From: Cordia subcordata
Lineage: Eukaryota > Streptophyta > Magnoliopsida > Boraginales > Cordiaceae
Length of the DNA stretch: 64,000 bases
Reading direction: 5' to 3'
Assembly (NCBI GenBank): GCA_028554755.1
Contig: JAPTOF010000001.1
Span: 33,685,501-33,749,500, forward strand
Shown here: in pieces, positions 46,380 to 58,210 of the stretch
Layout of the letters: each line of letters starts with the position of its first letter
Position numbering within the stretch: the stretch's first letter is position 1
Program-made: the position numbers and the translations under genes
The notes under the pieces: model-generated
The model's input: the letters and a program-made list of their open reading frames with translations, nothing else
Told to the model about the DNA's origin: nothing
Databases searched by the model: none

Positions 46380-47190
46380 TCTTATCCTGTATGGATGGGA
46401 TTTATCTCAGACTGATTTCCAATTAAGAGCGTTTAATTTTTCTAACAGCCATGAAAAGTTCATCTTTTAGTCAACAGCCACTTATAAGTAGCTGAGGCTT
46501 TACTTAACGTTGAGTTTTTTAGGTATGATGACGAACCATAATACTTTCTGGTCGTCCATTCTTGTCTCTTGCATGACATAAAGTTGAGACAGGACATGCA
46601 AAGTCGCCTCGTTTCATATTAACTTTGGGTTTTTAGATGACATAATAACTAATAACTCAATATAAACTTAGCATTAATTATCAACCTCGACTCTTATCTT
46701 ATATTTGGATTGATCGAGAAATTAAAGGGAAAGAGATTGGTTAGGGAAAATACAATAGATCCTTCCCTTTGTTTGTTTTCTAGGTTCCTAAAGGGGGAAG
46801 GCGTGGAGAGATCACCTCCCAAAAGTCACATTTTGTTTCTCCTAATTAATTTGGGCCAAAATGCAAGGAATATAATTAAAGGAAACCCTAAAGTAGTTGA
46901 TGTCAACTTTGTCCTTGTGATTTCAATTTAAATCACATGCATATGTAGCCTCTGCATTATACGTGTTATATGTGTGAGTGTGTGCAATTTTCTATGTGTA
47001 AATGAATGTGTTTTAGTGTACACACATGAATTCGTATGTGTGGGTGTTTTGCAGGTGTGTAATTGTTTGTGTACGTTCAAAAACAAGAAAGAGCCCTGCT
47101 TGCTTGTAACTAATGTTTTTGATGGAAAAATGAGATGATTTTACTTGCTCAGCACAAAAAAAAAAAAGAAAAAAAATAAAGCAATGAAAG
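46380..47190. repeat. Downstream part of unit III
   Basis: Inverted homology to 11265-11560 and 36430-36650 ('cttgcatgacat', 'ggacatgcaaagtcgcctcg', 'tcaacctcgactcttatc'), then 36230-36420 ('ttagggaaaatac', 'aaaggaaaccctaaagta'). No gene. It keeps the site where the copia element entered unit II in uninterrupted form. Confidence 0.6.
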
Positions 47191-47199
47191 ATTTAAAAA

Positions 47200-48080
47200 G
47201 AAAAAGGAAAAATAAAAGAAAAAGAAAATAGATTAAAAATTGAAGAGGGTATATGTATCTATTTATATGTAAAATTTATACTTCTCGTCCATTGCCTTCA
47301 CAATATCTAAACAAAAACTAGAAAAGATCCTCAATAATTTTGTCCCACTTAATTAAGTGTTTCGCTTTCTTTTTGTTATTCAATATTTTTTTTTGAATAA
47401 TTCTTTCCCTTGCAAATTCAAGCTTATTTAAGTTTTAAATGAAGTAGTAATTCTATCACAGTATCTGAGTCTAAAATCAAAAGATATCAAGTTCAAGATT
47501 CACTAAATTCAATTTAAAAATAAAAGAAAAAAGAAAATAGATTAAATTAATTAAAGAGGGTATATATATATATATATATCAATTTATATGTAAAATTTAC
47601 ACTTCTCTTCCATTGCCTTCACCAATATCTAAACAAAAAATACAAAAGATCCTGCATATTTTTGTCCAAATTAATATCAGTGCTTCTCCTTCTTTTGTTA
47701 TTCGATAATTTCTTTTCTTCAATAATTCTTTCCCTCGCAAATTCAAATTTAAGTTTTTTAAATGAAATGGTAACTCTATTATAGTATTCAAGTCTAAAAA
47801 GCGAAAGATCTCAAGTTTAAAACTCATCGTGCTCATTAAATATTAAAATTGTATACATACAAGGCTCAAAATAAATCATATATGCACGTAAGAGACGTGT
47901 TAATTCAATACATAAAGCCTACGCTTATGACCACTCATTTAAAACTATTGCAATTGTGCATGTACAACACTCAAAATAAATTATAGTGCATGCACGTGAA
48001 AGATATATTAATATAATAAATAAAACCTACACGTGAGAAAGTGTATAATACAATAAATAAATAAACCAATATCCTTTTTA
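47200..48080. repeat. Two tandem copies of block G, inverted
   Basis: 47220-47520 and 47525-47870 both contain 'atatgtaaaatttacactt' (with one variant), 'attgccttcac', 'atatctaaacaaaaa' and 'aagatcctc/gca'. They are reverse-complement relatives of 10841-11260 and 12640-13160. 47870-48080 adds the 'caaaataaatcatatatgc' part. Confidence 0.65.
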
Positions 48081-48609
48081 TAGCCTTTGCTTCCTCACTC
48101 TCGCTTTTATTTGCTTGAACCTCTCCAATTTGGATGGATGCACAGATTACACACTTGGTGTCATCATAATCTTTTTATGTCATTCTAAATGTATTCTATA
48201 ATATCAACAGTCTAATTTGGAAATATCAAGTTGCTTAGATTAGTATTTAAAAGTATGCATATTCTGGGTAGATCATGTTTTATATATGTCCATGGTATAC
48301 TTATGATGGATTTTCTATTAGAGTTTTTAATTTACTTCGAATATATTTGTAGTAGATTTTTGCTAAATGTGCTTGAGAGTATGTTATATCTAACGTATCC
48401 ATCTAAATGCAAGCCATGTATTCATATATGCGACCATGCACATGTGAGTCTTATCTCACCACGTGTGAGTTCTCTTTCACATGTGAGTATCAGCCTTATA
48501 AAATCGTGAGTTATTTCACTTAATATTAATTATTGATTTTAAGTTAGAAATTCAAAATTTTTAACATGTCAATACAAACTCAAGTGATGACCTTGCCGCC
48601 ACGTTACAA
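48081..48609. repeat. Remnant of the degenerate array, unit III
   Basis: 48410-48500 holds 'cacatgtgagtcttatctca' and 'cacgtgtgagt' phrases, inverted relatives of 8989-9640. The rest of the array is missing. No gene. Confidence 0.4.
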
Positions 48610-49180
48610 CACATGCAACACATTTGATTTTGATTTCTTATCTCCTATGGGGATTCGCTCAAAATATCATAATATTTTGGGTGAGTAACAACCTTTCGAA
48701 AATGACAAGTAATTATGAGTTGAAATTCGTGAATTCGTCTGCAGACTACTTGTTCTCCGGTGGGTCCAAATCATCCGAATTGTTTCTTTACCTGCTATTT
48801 ATAGGATTAGAAAACGCTGATACTTGTAGCTAGGTAGTCTCATGGGGCGTCTATTGTATTTAATGAAGACGCTGAAATGTCAAACAACTTGCTTGTCCGT
48901 AGACTGATACATCACTGCTGTATAGCTGAAAGCTTTGATGTCCTTTAAATTGTGTCATTATTTCTGCGTCGAGTGTTAGCTTCCAGCTGAATTAATGCAG
49001 AAGGTGAATAATACACATGAGAAGACCAGGCAATTGCGATGACTAGAGAATTCTGAAATGATCTTATCCACTATCGATCGAATTAATTTTTTGCAAAGCA
49101 ACGCAGATCTGATCTGAGACCAAGAGGCAACTGATTGTTAGAAAAGGGTCCTAGTTATTACTAGAGATGTCATATTAATT
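48610..49180. repeat. Duplicated block D, copy III (inverted)
   Basis: Reverse complement of 33266-33880: 'caacctttcgaaaatgacaa', 'cgtctattgtatttaatgaa', 'gttagcttccagctgaatta' and 'gggtcctagttattactaga'. It closes unit III at its outer edge, mirroring units I and II. Confidence 0.75.
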
Positions 49181-49840
49181 TGTTCTTTGAAATTGTTATA
49201 ATTATTAAGCACAATAAATTAATATATCAGTATCTTTTTTTACAAATTTAAAATTTTAAATAAGATGAGAAAAGTAATATTGTATTAGAGCCTACATATC
49301 GAAAGGACAATACATTAATACACTAATATTCTCTCTATAAATTTCAACTTTTAAATGAGGTGATGAACCAAATAATAATTAAGTATTCAAATTAAAAAAT
49401 TGTAGACAATAGTTTTTTTAAAATGCTTATAGACATCAAATAAGAAATTGCAAACTCTCTAAAATAGTGGGTTAGTGATTTAGAGGGTGTTTGGCTTGGC
49501 CTATTTTGGTGCTTATAAATATTTAGATAAAAACATCCTATCACATACTTTTTAACTATTTAGTACTTGTAAACCACAAATAAACAAAATGCAAACAACC
49601 TCTTCTTGTAGTCAGCAACTCTAAATTATGACAAAACGATGTCTTTTATTTTGGAATATAATAAAAATGATATTTGGTCACTATATATAAAAAATCTAAA
49701 TATATTTTATTTTAGAGTATATCTAGCATATTGTACCTTAGTCTTCACTAGAAGAAGTCAAGCTAGTAATTAGTTAAATATATTGTAACTCCTATTTACA
49801 TTTTGAAGTGTAATAAAATTAACTAATTACATTTAGTATT
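49181..49840. other. Unassigned AT-rich DNA
   Basis: No gene, repeat or element boundary was recognised before the LINE fragment. Confidence 0.4.
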
Positions 49841-49844
49841 TTTT

Positions 49845-50025
49845 TGAGAATCTTGATACTAACTCTGTTGTTCTTGCAGAATTGCGAGCTCTTGTGAGGG
49901 GGCTCCAAGTTTGTCTCAGGGGTTTTAGGAATTTTAGCGTAGGGATGGATTCGCCCTGGGTGGTACGCCTCAGGCAATGTATATCTCACTCTTGGGGAAT
50001 TTGTCACGAAGTCACTCGGGCAAGG
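49845..50025 (+). pseudogene. LINE RNase H, left part of interrupted copy
   Basis: Reads DTNSVVLAELRALVRGLQVC, then LRGFRNFSVGMDSPWVVRLR, corresponding to the AEL-ALL-GL and -V-MDS-VV-L positions of the plant LINE RNase H domain (compare 32130-32240). The copy is 5'-truncated and cut at 50025 by a copia insertion; it continues at 56224. Confidence 0.7.
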
Positions 50026-50681
50026 TGTTGATAAAATGTAGTTCAAAAATAAATAATAACTATAAAACAAGTGCAAAAATAACATAAAATAAATCTTAGA
50101 GAGAAATAATTTTAATAACAGTAATATCAAATAATAGCTTGAGGCATGTTATGAACACTGTCCTTAAGAATATTACGCCTAACTAGTAAGCGTATAGTCA
50201 TATTTGACATGGAGAATGAATGGCTATTTATAGGCTTCAAGCTCAAAAGACTGGCTCAAAAGTGGTGCAGCTAACTCTAGAAAGATCTAGTCTTCAACAG
50301 CTAGAAGGAGAAAAATAAGGAAGAAATTGAGCAGCTACAGTTAGAATTTTAGGCACATGCATTTACTTGTTCAAGATGAAATTCTAGGAGCAAAATTCAA
50401 ACAATTTCTGTTAAGACTAAAATAAGTTATTTTCTGAAAAGCAAAATAATAAAATCCAAAAAGTGGCTTGGATTGGGCCTCGTGTATATTTCGTTTGTGT
50501 GAGGGGGAGGGGCAAATCCTTCGATCTAAACTTTTGCCCCAAGTCTTGTGCGCACCAGCCCATTTCTTAATTCTATTTTTCACAAGTCCACTAAAGTGTG
50601 AACTATTAAAAGGTGAGAAAAAGCTTTGTATTTTTCTAATGTGGGATAGAGCTTTTGAGATACAAACAAAATAAACCAATA
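50026..50681 (-). repeat. 3' LTR, short form
   Basis: 656 bp, one copy of the internal unit (about 50262-50460). On the minus strand it is preceded by a weak polypurine stretch 'tgtgaggga'. Confidence 0.85.
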
Positions 50682-51261
50682 ATCCCTCACATATCTCAAA
50701 AGCACTAAAAAAAACTTTGTTGGTTTTGTTCCATTGAGCATAAGGCGTCGTATTTGGTGTTTTTTGGACTAAAACTAGACCTAGATAGAATAAGATATAA
50801 TTTATAAAAAAAATTGTTGAAATTTTTAGCTTCTATGAATCAAGATTTCTTGTTATAAGTTAATATTCTTATCTATCACATTATACCCCACAATTTTTGC
50901 TGTTCATCACGGTTTTGTGTTAATAGGTTATGCGTGTGTTTGGTTATTCATTAGTGCTCTAGAAATTTTGCCATAAATTTCATAAGAGCAGCCCCACTCC
51001 ATACTCATATAGGTCAATCCATCAAGTGTATTTTACAATTAATACACCACCTACAGGATATAGAATTGACTAAGAGCATAGCTCAGCCTCACTTTAATTG
51101 GAGTTTTGCACTATTCATATCGTAGGAGGGACAGAAATTTAATAGTGTTTAACATATCAACAAACAACTTGTTATTATTACCCATATGAACCTAATTCAT
51201 GGGATTGCCAATCACATAAGTTGGTTGTTGATATCTCAAATTGGCAGTGGTCTTATTTCTC

Positions 51262-53076
51262 TTAATTTTCACTAATTAGTTTTCTTCTCAAAGGTTTAGT
51301 CAGAGGATCAATGAAATTCATCTCTGACTTCACATAATCTATTGAAATAATTCCATCTCTAAGCAGTTGCTTTATCACATTATATCTTAAACATATATGT
51401 CTATTTTTCCCATTAAAGGTTTTGTTTTTCGCAATAGCTATTACAGCTTGGCAATCACAATGCATAGACACAGAAGGTGTTGGTTTTATTCCTAATGGAA
51501 TACTTGCCTAGAGATTTCTCAGCCACTCGACCTCATTACCAACCAACTCTAATACCACAAATTCAGATTCCATAGTTGACCTTGCAATTATGGTTTGTTT
51601 GGTTGATTTTCAAGATATTGCATCCCCACCAAGGGTGAACACATAGCCACTAGTGGATTTTGTCTCATCTGAATAAGAGATCTAGTTAACATCGCTGTAT
51701 CCTTCTAGCACAGCGAGAAATCCACTATATTTAATACCATAGTTTATGGTACCTCTCAAAAATTTCAATATTCTTACTAATGCATTCCAATGATCATGAT
51801 TTGGACTACGAGTATACTAATTCAATCTACACACAACAAAAACTATATCAAGTCTAGTAATTTTCATTAAATGCATTAACTCCCAATTATTGAGCATATG
51901 TATTTTGACAAACAGTATCTCCTTTATTATTTTTCAATTGGCTATTAGCATCATAAGGAGTGCTCACGAGTACTATATCAAAATTATTAGACCTTTCAAG
52001 AACTTTCTCCACATAATGCCTTGATTTAACATTATACCACTATCATTTTGTATGATTTTTATGCCAAGATGACATTAGCCTCTCCCATGTCTTTCAAATC
52101 ATAATTAGAAGATAAAAAACTTTTAGTTCTTTGTATTATATCAAGGTTAGAACAAAAGATAAGCATGTCATCCACATAAAGGCATATAATCACACAACAC
52201 CATAATCAAGTTTTATATAAACACATTTATCTACCTCAACAGGTAAAAACCCATCACTCAACAAAACTTGATCAAATTTCTCATGCCACTGTTTAGGTGC
52301 TTGTTTTAGACCATATAATGACTTTAGTAATTTACAAACTTTATTTCCTTATCCAACAATCACACAACCCTCAGCTTGCTCCATGTAAATTTCTTCTTCT
52401 AAGTCACCATTAAAAATGCAGTTTTAACATCTATTTGATGGATAAAAAGATTGTGGATAGAAGCCAAAATAATTAAAATTTGAATAGAGGAAATTCTAGT
52501 CACAGGAGCATATGTATCAAAATAATCAATATTTTGTTTTTGAGTAAAGCCTTTTGCAACAATTCTAGCTTTATATCTATCAATAGAACCATCAAGATTT
52601 AATTTCCTTTTAAAAATCTATTTGCAACCAATCGGTTTAGCTCCTAAAGGTAAATCAACTAATTTTCAAGTATTATTTTGTAAAATTGAATCCATTTCAA
52701 TTTTAATGGCTTCTTTCCAAAATGGTGCACGAGAAAAAGAGATTGCATTAGAAAAGGTTAGAGGATCATCCTTTATAATAAAAGTATAAAAGTCGTTACC
52801 AAAAGAATTTTCTTTTCTTGGTCTCTTGCTCCTTCTCAAATTATCATTTTCAAGATCATTTTGAATAACAGGTGCATAAGAAATGTTATCAGTTTTCAAA
52901 GGAAAGATATTCTCAAAGAATTCAGAATTTTTGGTTTCAACTATAGTGTTACATTCAATCACATCACTTTTAATTACAAGAAATCTATATGCAACACTGT
53001 TATTAGCATACTCAATGAACATGCAATCAGAAGTTTAGAGCCTATTTTCCTTTTCCTATGGCCAGGTAACATGACT
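51262..53076 (-). pseudogene. Copia reverse transcriptase and RNase H, decayed
   Basis: 53022-52666 gives the integrase/RT linker (RRSKRPRKE, PFWKEAIKIEMDSILQNNT). Further on RT pieces appear in changing frames, including a YVDDMLIFC active site (about 52144-52180) and, in the plus-strand text near 52370-52400, the complement of the usual EQPEGY-type segment. RNase H ends with CDCQAVIAIAKNKTFNGKNR (51471 on), YVKSEMNFIDPLTKPL and KLISEN. Numerous stops. Confidence 0.75.
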
Positions 53077-53715
53077 TTAGCAAAACACCCCCATACTTTC
53101 AAATTTTTTAAATTGGGGAGCATAAACTTTCCATAACTCATAAGGGGTTTTATTAGTTTTCTTGTAAGGAATTCTATTTTGTAAGTGACATGCAGACAAA
53201 ATAACTTCACCCAAAAGATTATCGGGGGCATTAGAACTAACAAGCATGAATTTCATCATTTCTTTCAAGGTTATATTTTTCTTTTTAGCTATGCCATTTG
53301 ACTCAGGTGAGTAGGGAGCCGTAATCTTATGAATTATTCCTTCCTTTTCATAATATTCATTTAGCAACACATATTCACCACCTCTATCTAATCTAACTCT
53401 TTTTATCTTCTTATTCAATTAATTTTCTACTTTAGATTTATATATTAGAAACATGTCAAAGGCTTCATTTTTATTTATCAACAAATATACTTTTGTATAT
53501 CTAGAAAAGTCATTTATAAAAGTCACATAATATCTTTTGCCTTCTTTAGTCATAGTTTGTTTTAAGTCTCTTAGATCAGTGTGAATTAAGTTGAGAAACT
53601 CATATTCCTTAAAGACAGAAGCACAAGATTTTTTAGTTTGTTTAGATTCAGCACATATTTCACACTCGTTCATGCTAGAAGAATGGATATTAGAAATAAA
53701 ACCAATAGATTGCAT
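53077..53715 (-). pseudogene. Copia integrase, catalytic residue changed
   Basis: Zinc Cys pair (CEICAESKQTKKSC) and core: LIHTDLRDL (first Asp), RYYVTFINDFSRYTKVYL, an in-frame TAA at about 53419, RVRLDRGGEYV (second Asp), then APYSPESNGIAKKKNITLKE. In the family the catalytic Glu sits in NG-AERKN; here it reads AKKKN, so Glu is replaced by Lys. With the nonsense codon this enzyme would be inactive. Confidence 0.82.
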
Positions 53716-53757
53716 TTTCTTGATATAAGAAAAACTAACATGTCCTAATCTAGCATG

Positions 53758-54234
53758 TCATAAATCACAAGAATTAATCAAGTAAGTAGAAGAACCAACA
53801 TTCTCATTCATCACTTGGGAAACATTTAGTATGAATAAGTCATGATTACAATAATCTATTACCACAAAAACATTATTTTTTGTCAACACGACCTTATCAG
53901 ATTCAAAAGATACTCTCATTCCAACCGTTTCTAATAATCCCACAGAAACCAGATTGGTTCGAATATTAGGAACATGTAACACTTCATTCAATGCTAGAGT
54001 TTTTTTAGATGTGAGTTTGATAAGAACTTTTCCTTTCCCAAGAACTAGAGTAGTCTTTGAGTCAACAAGATAAACAAATTCTTCTCCCTCATTTAGTTGG
54101 GTGTAAGACACAAAATCATTTTTATTGGCACAAATGTGCCTAATAGCACCAGAGTCTATCAATCGATCTTTCACACTGGCCACAATATTTACTTGAGAAA
54201 TGACTACAGCAATAATGTCATCTACCTCAACCAA
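53758..54234 (-). pseudogene. Copia aspartic protease region
   Basis: DRLIDSGAIRHICANKNDF carries the D-S-G active site, followed by LNEVLHVPNIRTNLVSVGLL, the usual copia sequence between protease and integrase. The frame ends at a stop where the pre-integrase His motif (GHVSF-like) should follow. Confidence 0.8.
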
Positions 54235-55160
54235 ATTTGCATTTGGTTTAGCAGGATTGTCATTTCACCCCTTTCTATGTCGACATTGAGGTGCATAGTG
54301 TCCAAGTTTGCCACAAACACAACAATGACCTTTTTTCTTTTTGAATGTTTTATTATTAGTTTTGGGCTTGTAATTATTTTTTTTTTCGTACCTTTTGTTT
54401 GACTTTTCATGTAGCTTGTTGTCTTGCACGAGATTGGCTTTGTGGTGATCTCCTTCCCTTTGGCAACAGTGGATTCCTTCCTATTGGTATCTTCTATAAC
54501 GATGTGAGTAACCAAATTAGCAAGGGACCGTTGCTTGTGTTTGCATTTGAGATTTTGTTTTTAGTCATTCCAGGATTGAGGCAGGTTTTTTATGAGGATA
54601 CTAGCTACAAATTCTTCTAGCAGAATGATTTTTTCTAACTTGAGATCCTCTATTAGTTTGTGGTACTACTTGATTTGGATCTTGATGTCTTTGTCTTTAG
54701 TCATTTGCCATTTGCAATAATTATGAATGACAAACTTTTGATTTCTAACGTCTTCGGCTGTATACTTGGTTAGTAAAGATTGTCATATTTCCTTTGCTTC
54801 CTTATAAGAGCAGTAGACATCAAATAATTCGTTAGAAAGAGTGCTAATTACTGTATGTCTACATACCTTATTTGCATGAATCCAAAGCTCCAATTGTTTG
54901 AATGACAATTCATCAGGCTTTGGATCAGTAAGGGCGAAGGCTACTCCATGCATGTCAAGGACAGTGTATACACGTTCTTGCCATCTTTTGAAATTAGCTC
55001 TAGCAAATACTTCTATTTTAGATATATCGAGAAATGGCTTAGCAAAAGTGGTTGTTACCATGTGAGGGAAGCTGGTAATAGTAGGTTGCACTTGTTCATT
55101 TTGTGTTTGTGTTGGAACAGTAATGATTGAGGGTGTTTCATTTGGGCTAGCAGATTCCAT
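54222..55160 (-). pseudogene. Copia gag, broken
   Basis: Starts MESASPNETPSIITVP and holds FARANFKRWQERVYTVLDMH, a gag segment typical of copia. After several frame breaks a zinc knuckle is seen in another frame near 54275-54330 (CCVCGKLGHYAPQC, CX2CX4HX4C). No intact capsid protein. Confidence 0.75.
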
Positions 55161-55189
55161 TAGTATAGTACCAGAAATATCCTTAAGAT

Positions 55190-56218
55190 TGTTGATAAAA
55201 TGTAGTCTAAAAATAAATAATAGCTACAAAACAAGTGCAAAAATAACGCAAAATAAATCTTAGTGAGAAATAATTTTAATAACAACAATATCAAATAATA
55301 GCTTGAGGCGTGTTATGAACACTGTCCTTAAGGATATTTCACCTAACTGGTAAGCGTATAGTTGTGTTTAGTATGGAGAATGAAGGGCTATTTATAGGCT
55401 TCAAGGTCAACAGACTAGCTTGAAAATGGTGCAACTAACTCTGAGAAAGATTTGGTCTTCAACAGCCACAAGGAGAAAAATAAGGAAGAAATTGAGCAGC
55501 TACAGCTAGAATTTGAGGCACATGCATTTACTTGTTCAACATGAAATTCTAGGATCAAAATTCGAACAATTCTAGTAAGGCTAAAAATAAGTTATCTTTT
55601 GAAAAGCAAAATAATAAAATCTAGTACAACTAACTCTGAAAAGATATGGTCTTCAACAGCTAGAAGGAGAAAAATAAGGAAGAAATTGAGCAACTAGAGC
55701 TAGAATTTTAGGCACATGCATTTGCTTGTTCAAGATGAAATTCTAGGAGCAAAATTTCAAAAATTATGGTAAGGCTGAAAATAAGTTATCTTTTGAAAAG
55801 TAAAATAATCAAATCTATTGCAGCTAACTTTGAGAAAGATGTGGTCTTCAATAGCTAGAAGGAGAAAAATAAGGAAGAAATTGAGCAGTTATAGCTAGAA
55901 TTTTAGGCGTGTATTTACTTATTCAAGATGAAATTCTAGGAGCAAAATTCAAACAAGCTAAATATAAGTTATCTTCTGAAAAGCAAAATAATAAAATCCA
56001 AAAAGTGGTTTGGATTGGGCCTCACGCTTATTTCGCAGAAGGAAAGGAGGCAAATCCATCGATTTAAGCTTTTGGCCCAAATCTCGTGCATGCAAGCCCA
56101 TCCTTTAATTCCATATTTCACAAGCCCACTAAAGTATGAACTATTATAAGGTGAGAAAAAGCTTTGTGTTTTCCAATGTGGGATAGAGTTTTTGAGATTC
56201 AAACAAAATAAACCAACA
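55190..56218 (-). repeat. 5' LTR with three internal tandem units
   Basis: The units begin with 'gcaactaactctgagaaag' or close variants at about 55431, 55625 and 55820 and run 180-195 bp each, containing 'ggagaaaaataaggaagaa' every time. The left LTR has a single unit, so the expansion is specific to this LTR. Confidence 0.88.
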
Positions 56219-56625
56219 CAAGGAACCTTTAGGTTGCAAGCTATGATTTCTCATATTCATCGTGAGGGGAACGAGGCAGCTGATTTTCTTGCTAATTTGG
56301 GTGTTGAGGCAGCCACCTTGACCCTTCTGGATAATTTTTGGAATTACACTTTTCTCAGAGGCCTTATTAGATGTGATCAACTGGGGCTATCGAATTTGAG
56401 GTTGTAAGCTTGTTGTTTTAGAGTAGGGCAGTTCTATTGTAACAGACTAAGGGTAGTAATAATACTTTAATTATTTTTAGCATGCATTGCATCTTTTGCT
56501 TGTATTATTGTATCAAGGTTGGCCTGTTAACCTTCATATTTAGGAGTAAACTAGAGCTTCGGGTTTATGTCACTCCTATACTTGTATTCTATTTTTACGT
56601 TAAATAAAATTTTAGGGAGTGCCGC
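56219..56625 (+). pseudogene. LINE RNase H end and 3'UTR, middle part
   Basis: After the copia element the LINE resumes: RLQAMISHIHREGNEAADFL, ANLGVEAATLTLLDNFWNY, the C-terminal H-REGN-AAD signature of plant LINE RNase H. A one-base shift at the insertion point means the frame was already broken or was altered there. The 3'UTR runs to 56625, where a hAT element cuts it; the last part is 57345-57376. Confidence 0.78.
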
Positions 56626-56674
56626 CAGGGATGGCTCTATGTTGATGACATTGGTGTCACTTGACACCACTGGA

Positions 56675-56713
<39 letters not shown>

Positions 56714-57344
56714 TAAATATATTAAAAAAGCTAATTTTGATCTATTTAAATATTTCTTGACCCCACTAAAATATTTATTGACTCGTCACCTCATAGAATT
56801 AGGATCTTCTCCTAACTCTTATTTGGTCCTAATTTTCTAATTTAAAATCTCAATCATGTATTTTATTCTTAAAATATATATAAAAAAATCTTGACCATTG
56901 ATTTCAATATCTTACCTCTACCAAAAATAATTTTCCATTCTAATTTTCTCACTCTTTTTTCTCGCCATTGCAATCGTCTTTATTTAAATTAATTGTCAAG
57001 ATTTTTTAAAATTTTAAGAATAAAATATATGGTTGAAATTTTAAGTTAGATCAAATAAAAGTTTGGAGAGAATCCTCGTCTGACTCCGTGACCCACCCTT
57101 TTTTTTTTCTTTGGTCTTTGCTAGCAGGTCACTTACTCTTACTTTATTATTTTTATTGAAAGGGATATATTTAATACCATTAAAAATGAATTGATTATTC
57201 AATGATTTTAAAATATGAGAGCTCGATATGAGACCTTGTCAAGATTAATTGTTGCATTTGCATTGTGAAAAATATTCAAACTTTTTTATTTATGAACCGC
57301 TTTTGTATTGACACCGGTAAGAAAATTTTCTGGCTCCGTCACTG
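56626..57344. mobile_element. Non-autonomous hAT element, 719 bp
   Basis: Starts CAGGGATGGCTC and ends GGCTCCGTCACTG (complement CAGTGACGGAGCC), the common plant hAT terminus. AGTGCCGC is repeated exactly at 56618-56625 and 57345-57352, an 8-bp target duplication. It contains an (AT)n run at about 56677-56710 and no transposase. Confidence 0.85.
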
Positions 57345-57376
57345 AGTGCCGCCTTCCTTTTTTGCCCAAAAAAAAA
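57345..57376 (+). other. LINE 3' tail with poly(A)
   Basis: After the second AGTGCCGC copy the LINE 3'UTR continues 'cttccttttttgccc' and ends in about ten A, completing the LINE begun at 49845. Confidence 0.65.
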
Positions 57377-57399
57377 ACTTAGATGCTTAAATAATGCTT

Positions 57400-57623
57400 A
57401 ACAAGTTACGATCTGCTAGGAAAAATTAGCAATTAGAATAGCTGATAATTATTTGAGTAGTTAATATTGTTTAGGGACGGAGTTGATATCTATTGTATTT
57501 TAGTTGTTACTAGATTTAACTAGCTAATTAAGCGAAATGTGTTCGATAAAGTTAGTGGTTGAATTAGCTGTTGAATGTAAAATGGCGAAAAGATATTAAT
57601 ATCATGTTATTATTGTCATGATA

Positions 57624-57690
<67 letters not shown>

Positions 57691-58210
57691 TACTATTATT
57701 ATTATTATTATTATTATTATTGAAGATTTATTTTGTAACTAGATATATGTTTATTATAATAATATTTATTATTAGAGAAAAATAAAATTATATTTTTTAT
57801 AATTAGTAGTATTAATATTATTATAAAAATATTTTTTAATTGATTGAGAATTTATTTTGTAAAATAAAAATCATAAATAGAGAAATAACAATTACACTTT
57901 TCCTAATATATTTTGATATGGATAAAATTTAAAATTATTGTTTTATTTTGGATTTATAATTGTGAAAGAAAATCCAAAAAATATAGAGAAATATTGGATA
58001 GAGGCTATAATTGCCAAAATAATATTGAAGAGATACTAAATCCTTTCTTGAAACATTAATAATATTAATGTTTTAAAAACACTACTTCAAATACTATTTT
58101 AAGATACAAACACTACCTATAATACTATCTTAACAAATAATAAAAATTAGAAGATATAGTGTTTTAACCAATCAAAATACTATTCACCATTTGAAACACA
58201 ATTATCGAAG
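57400..58210. repeat. AT-rich dispersed repeat R2, copy 3 (inverted)
   Basis: Reverse complement of the 4668-5443 family (57470-57610 read backwards gives 'aacatgatattaatatct', 'ttttacattcaacagctaa', 'cgaacacatttcgcttaat'). At its centre the short aacaacaata run of the other copies has expanded to (AAT)n (about 57624-57690) directly followed by (ATT)n (about 57694-57720), which could fold into a hairpin. Confidence 0.6.

Larger units (their letters stand above)
50026..56218 (-). mobile_element. Copia element with unequal LTRs
   Basis: Target duplication CAAGG at 50021-50025 and 56219-56223. The left LTR is 50026-50681 (656 bp) and the right LTR 55190-56218 (1029 bp); both start TGTTGATAAAATGTAG and end ATAAACCAA(C/T)A. 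The right LTR is longer because a segment of about 187 bp is present three times instead of once. Genes are on the minus strand. LTR divergence and many stops show that this insertion is older than the copia element at 36671-41768. It inserted into a LINE RNase H sequence. Confidence 0.9.

Noticed and set aside
51301..53040. Possible extra host gene between copia 2 fragments
   Set aside because: All recognisable peptides fit copia reverse transcriptase or RNase H in order.
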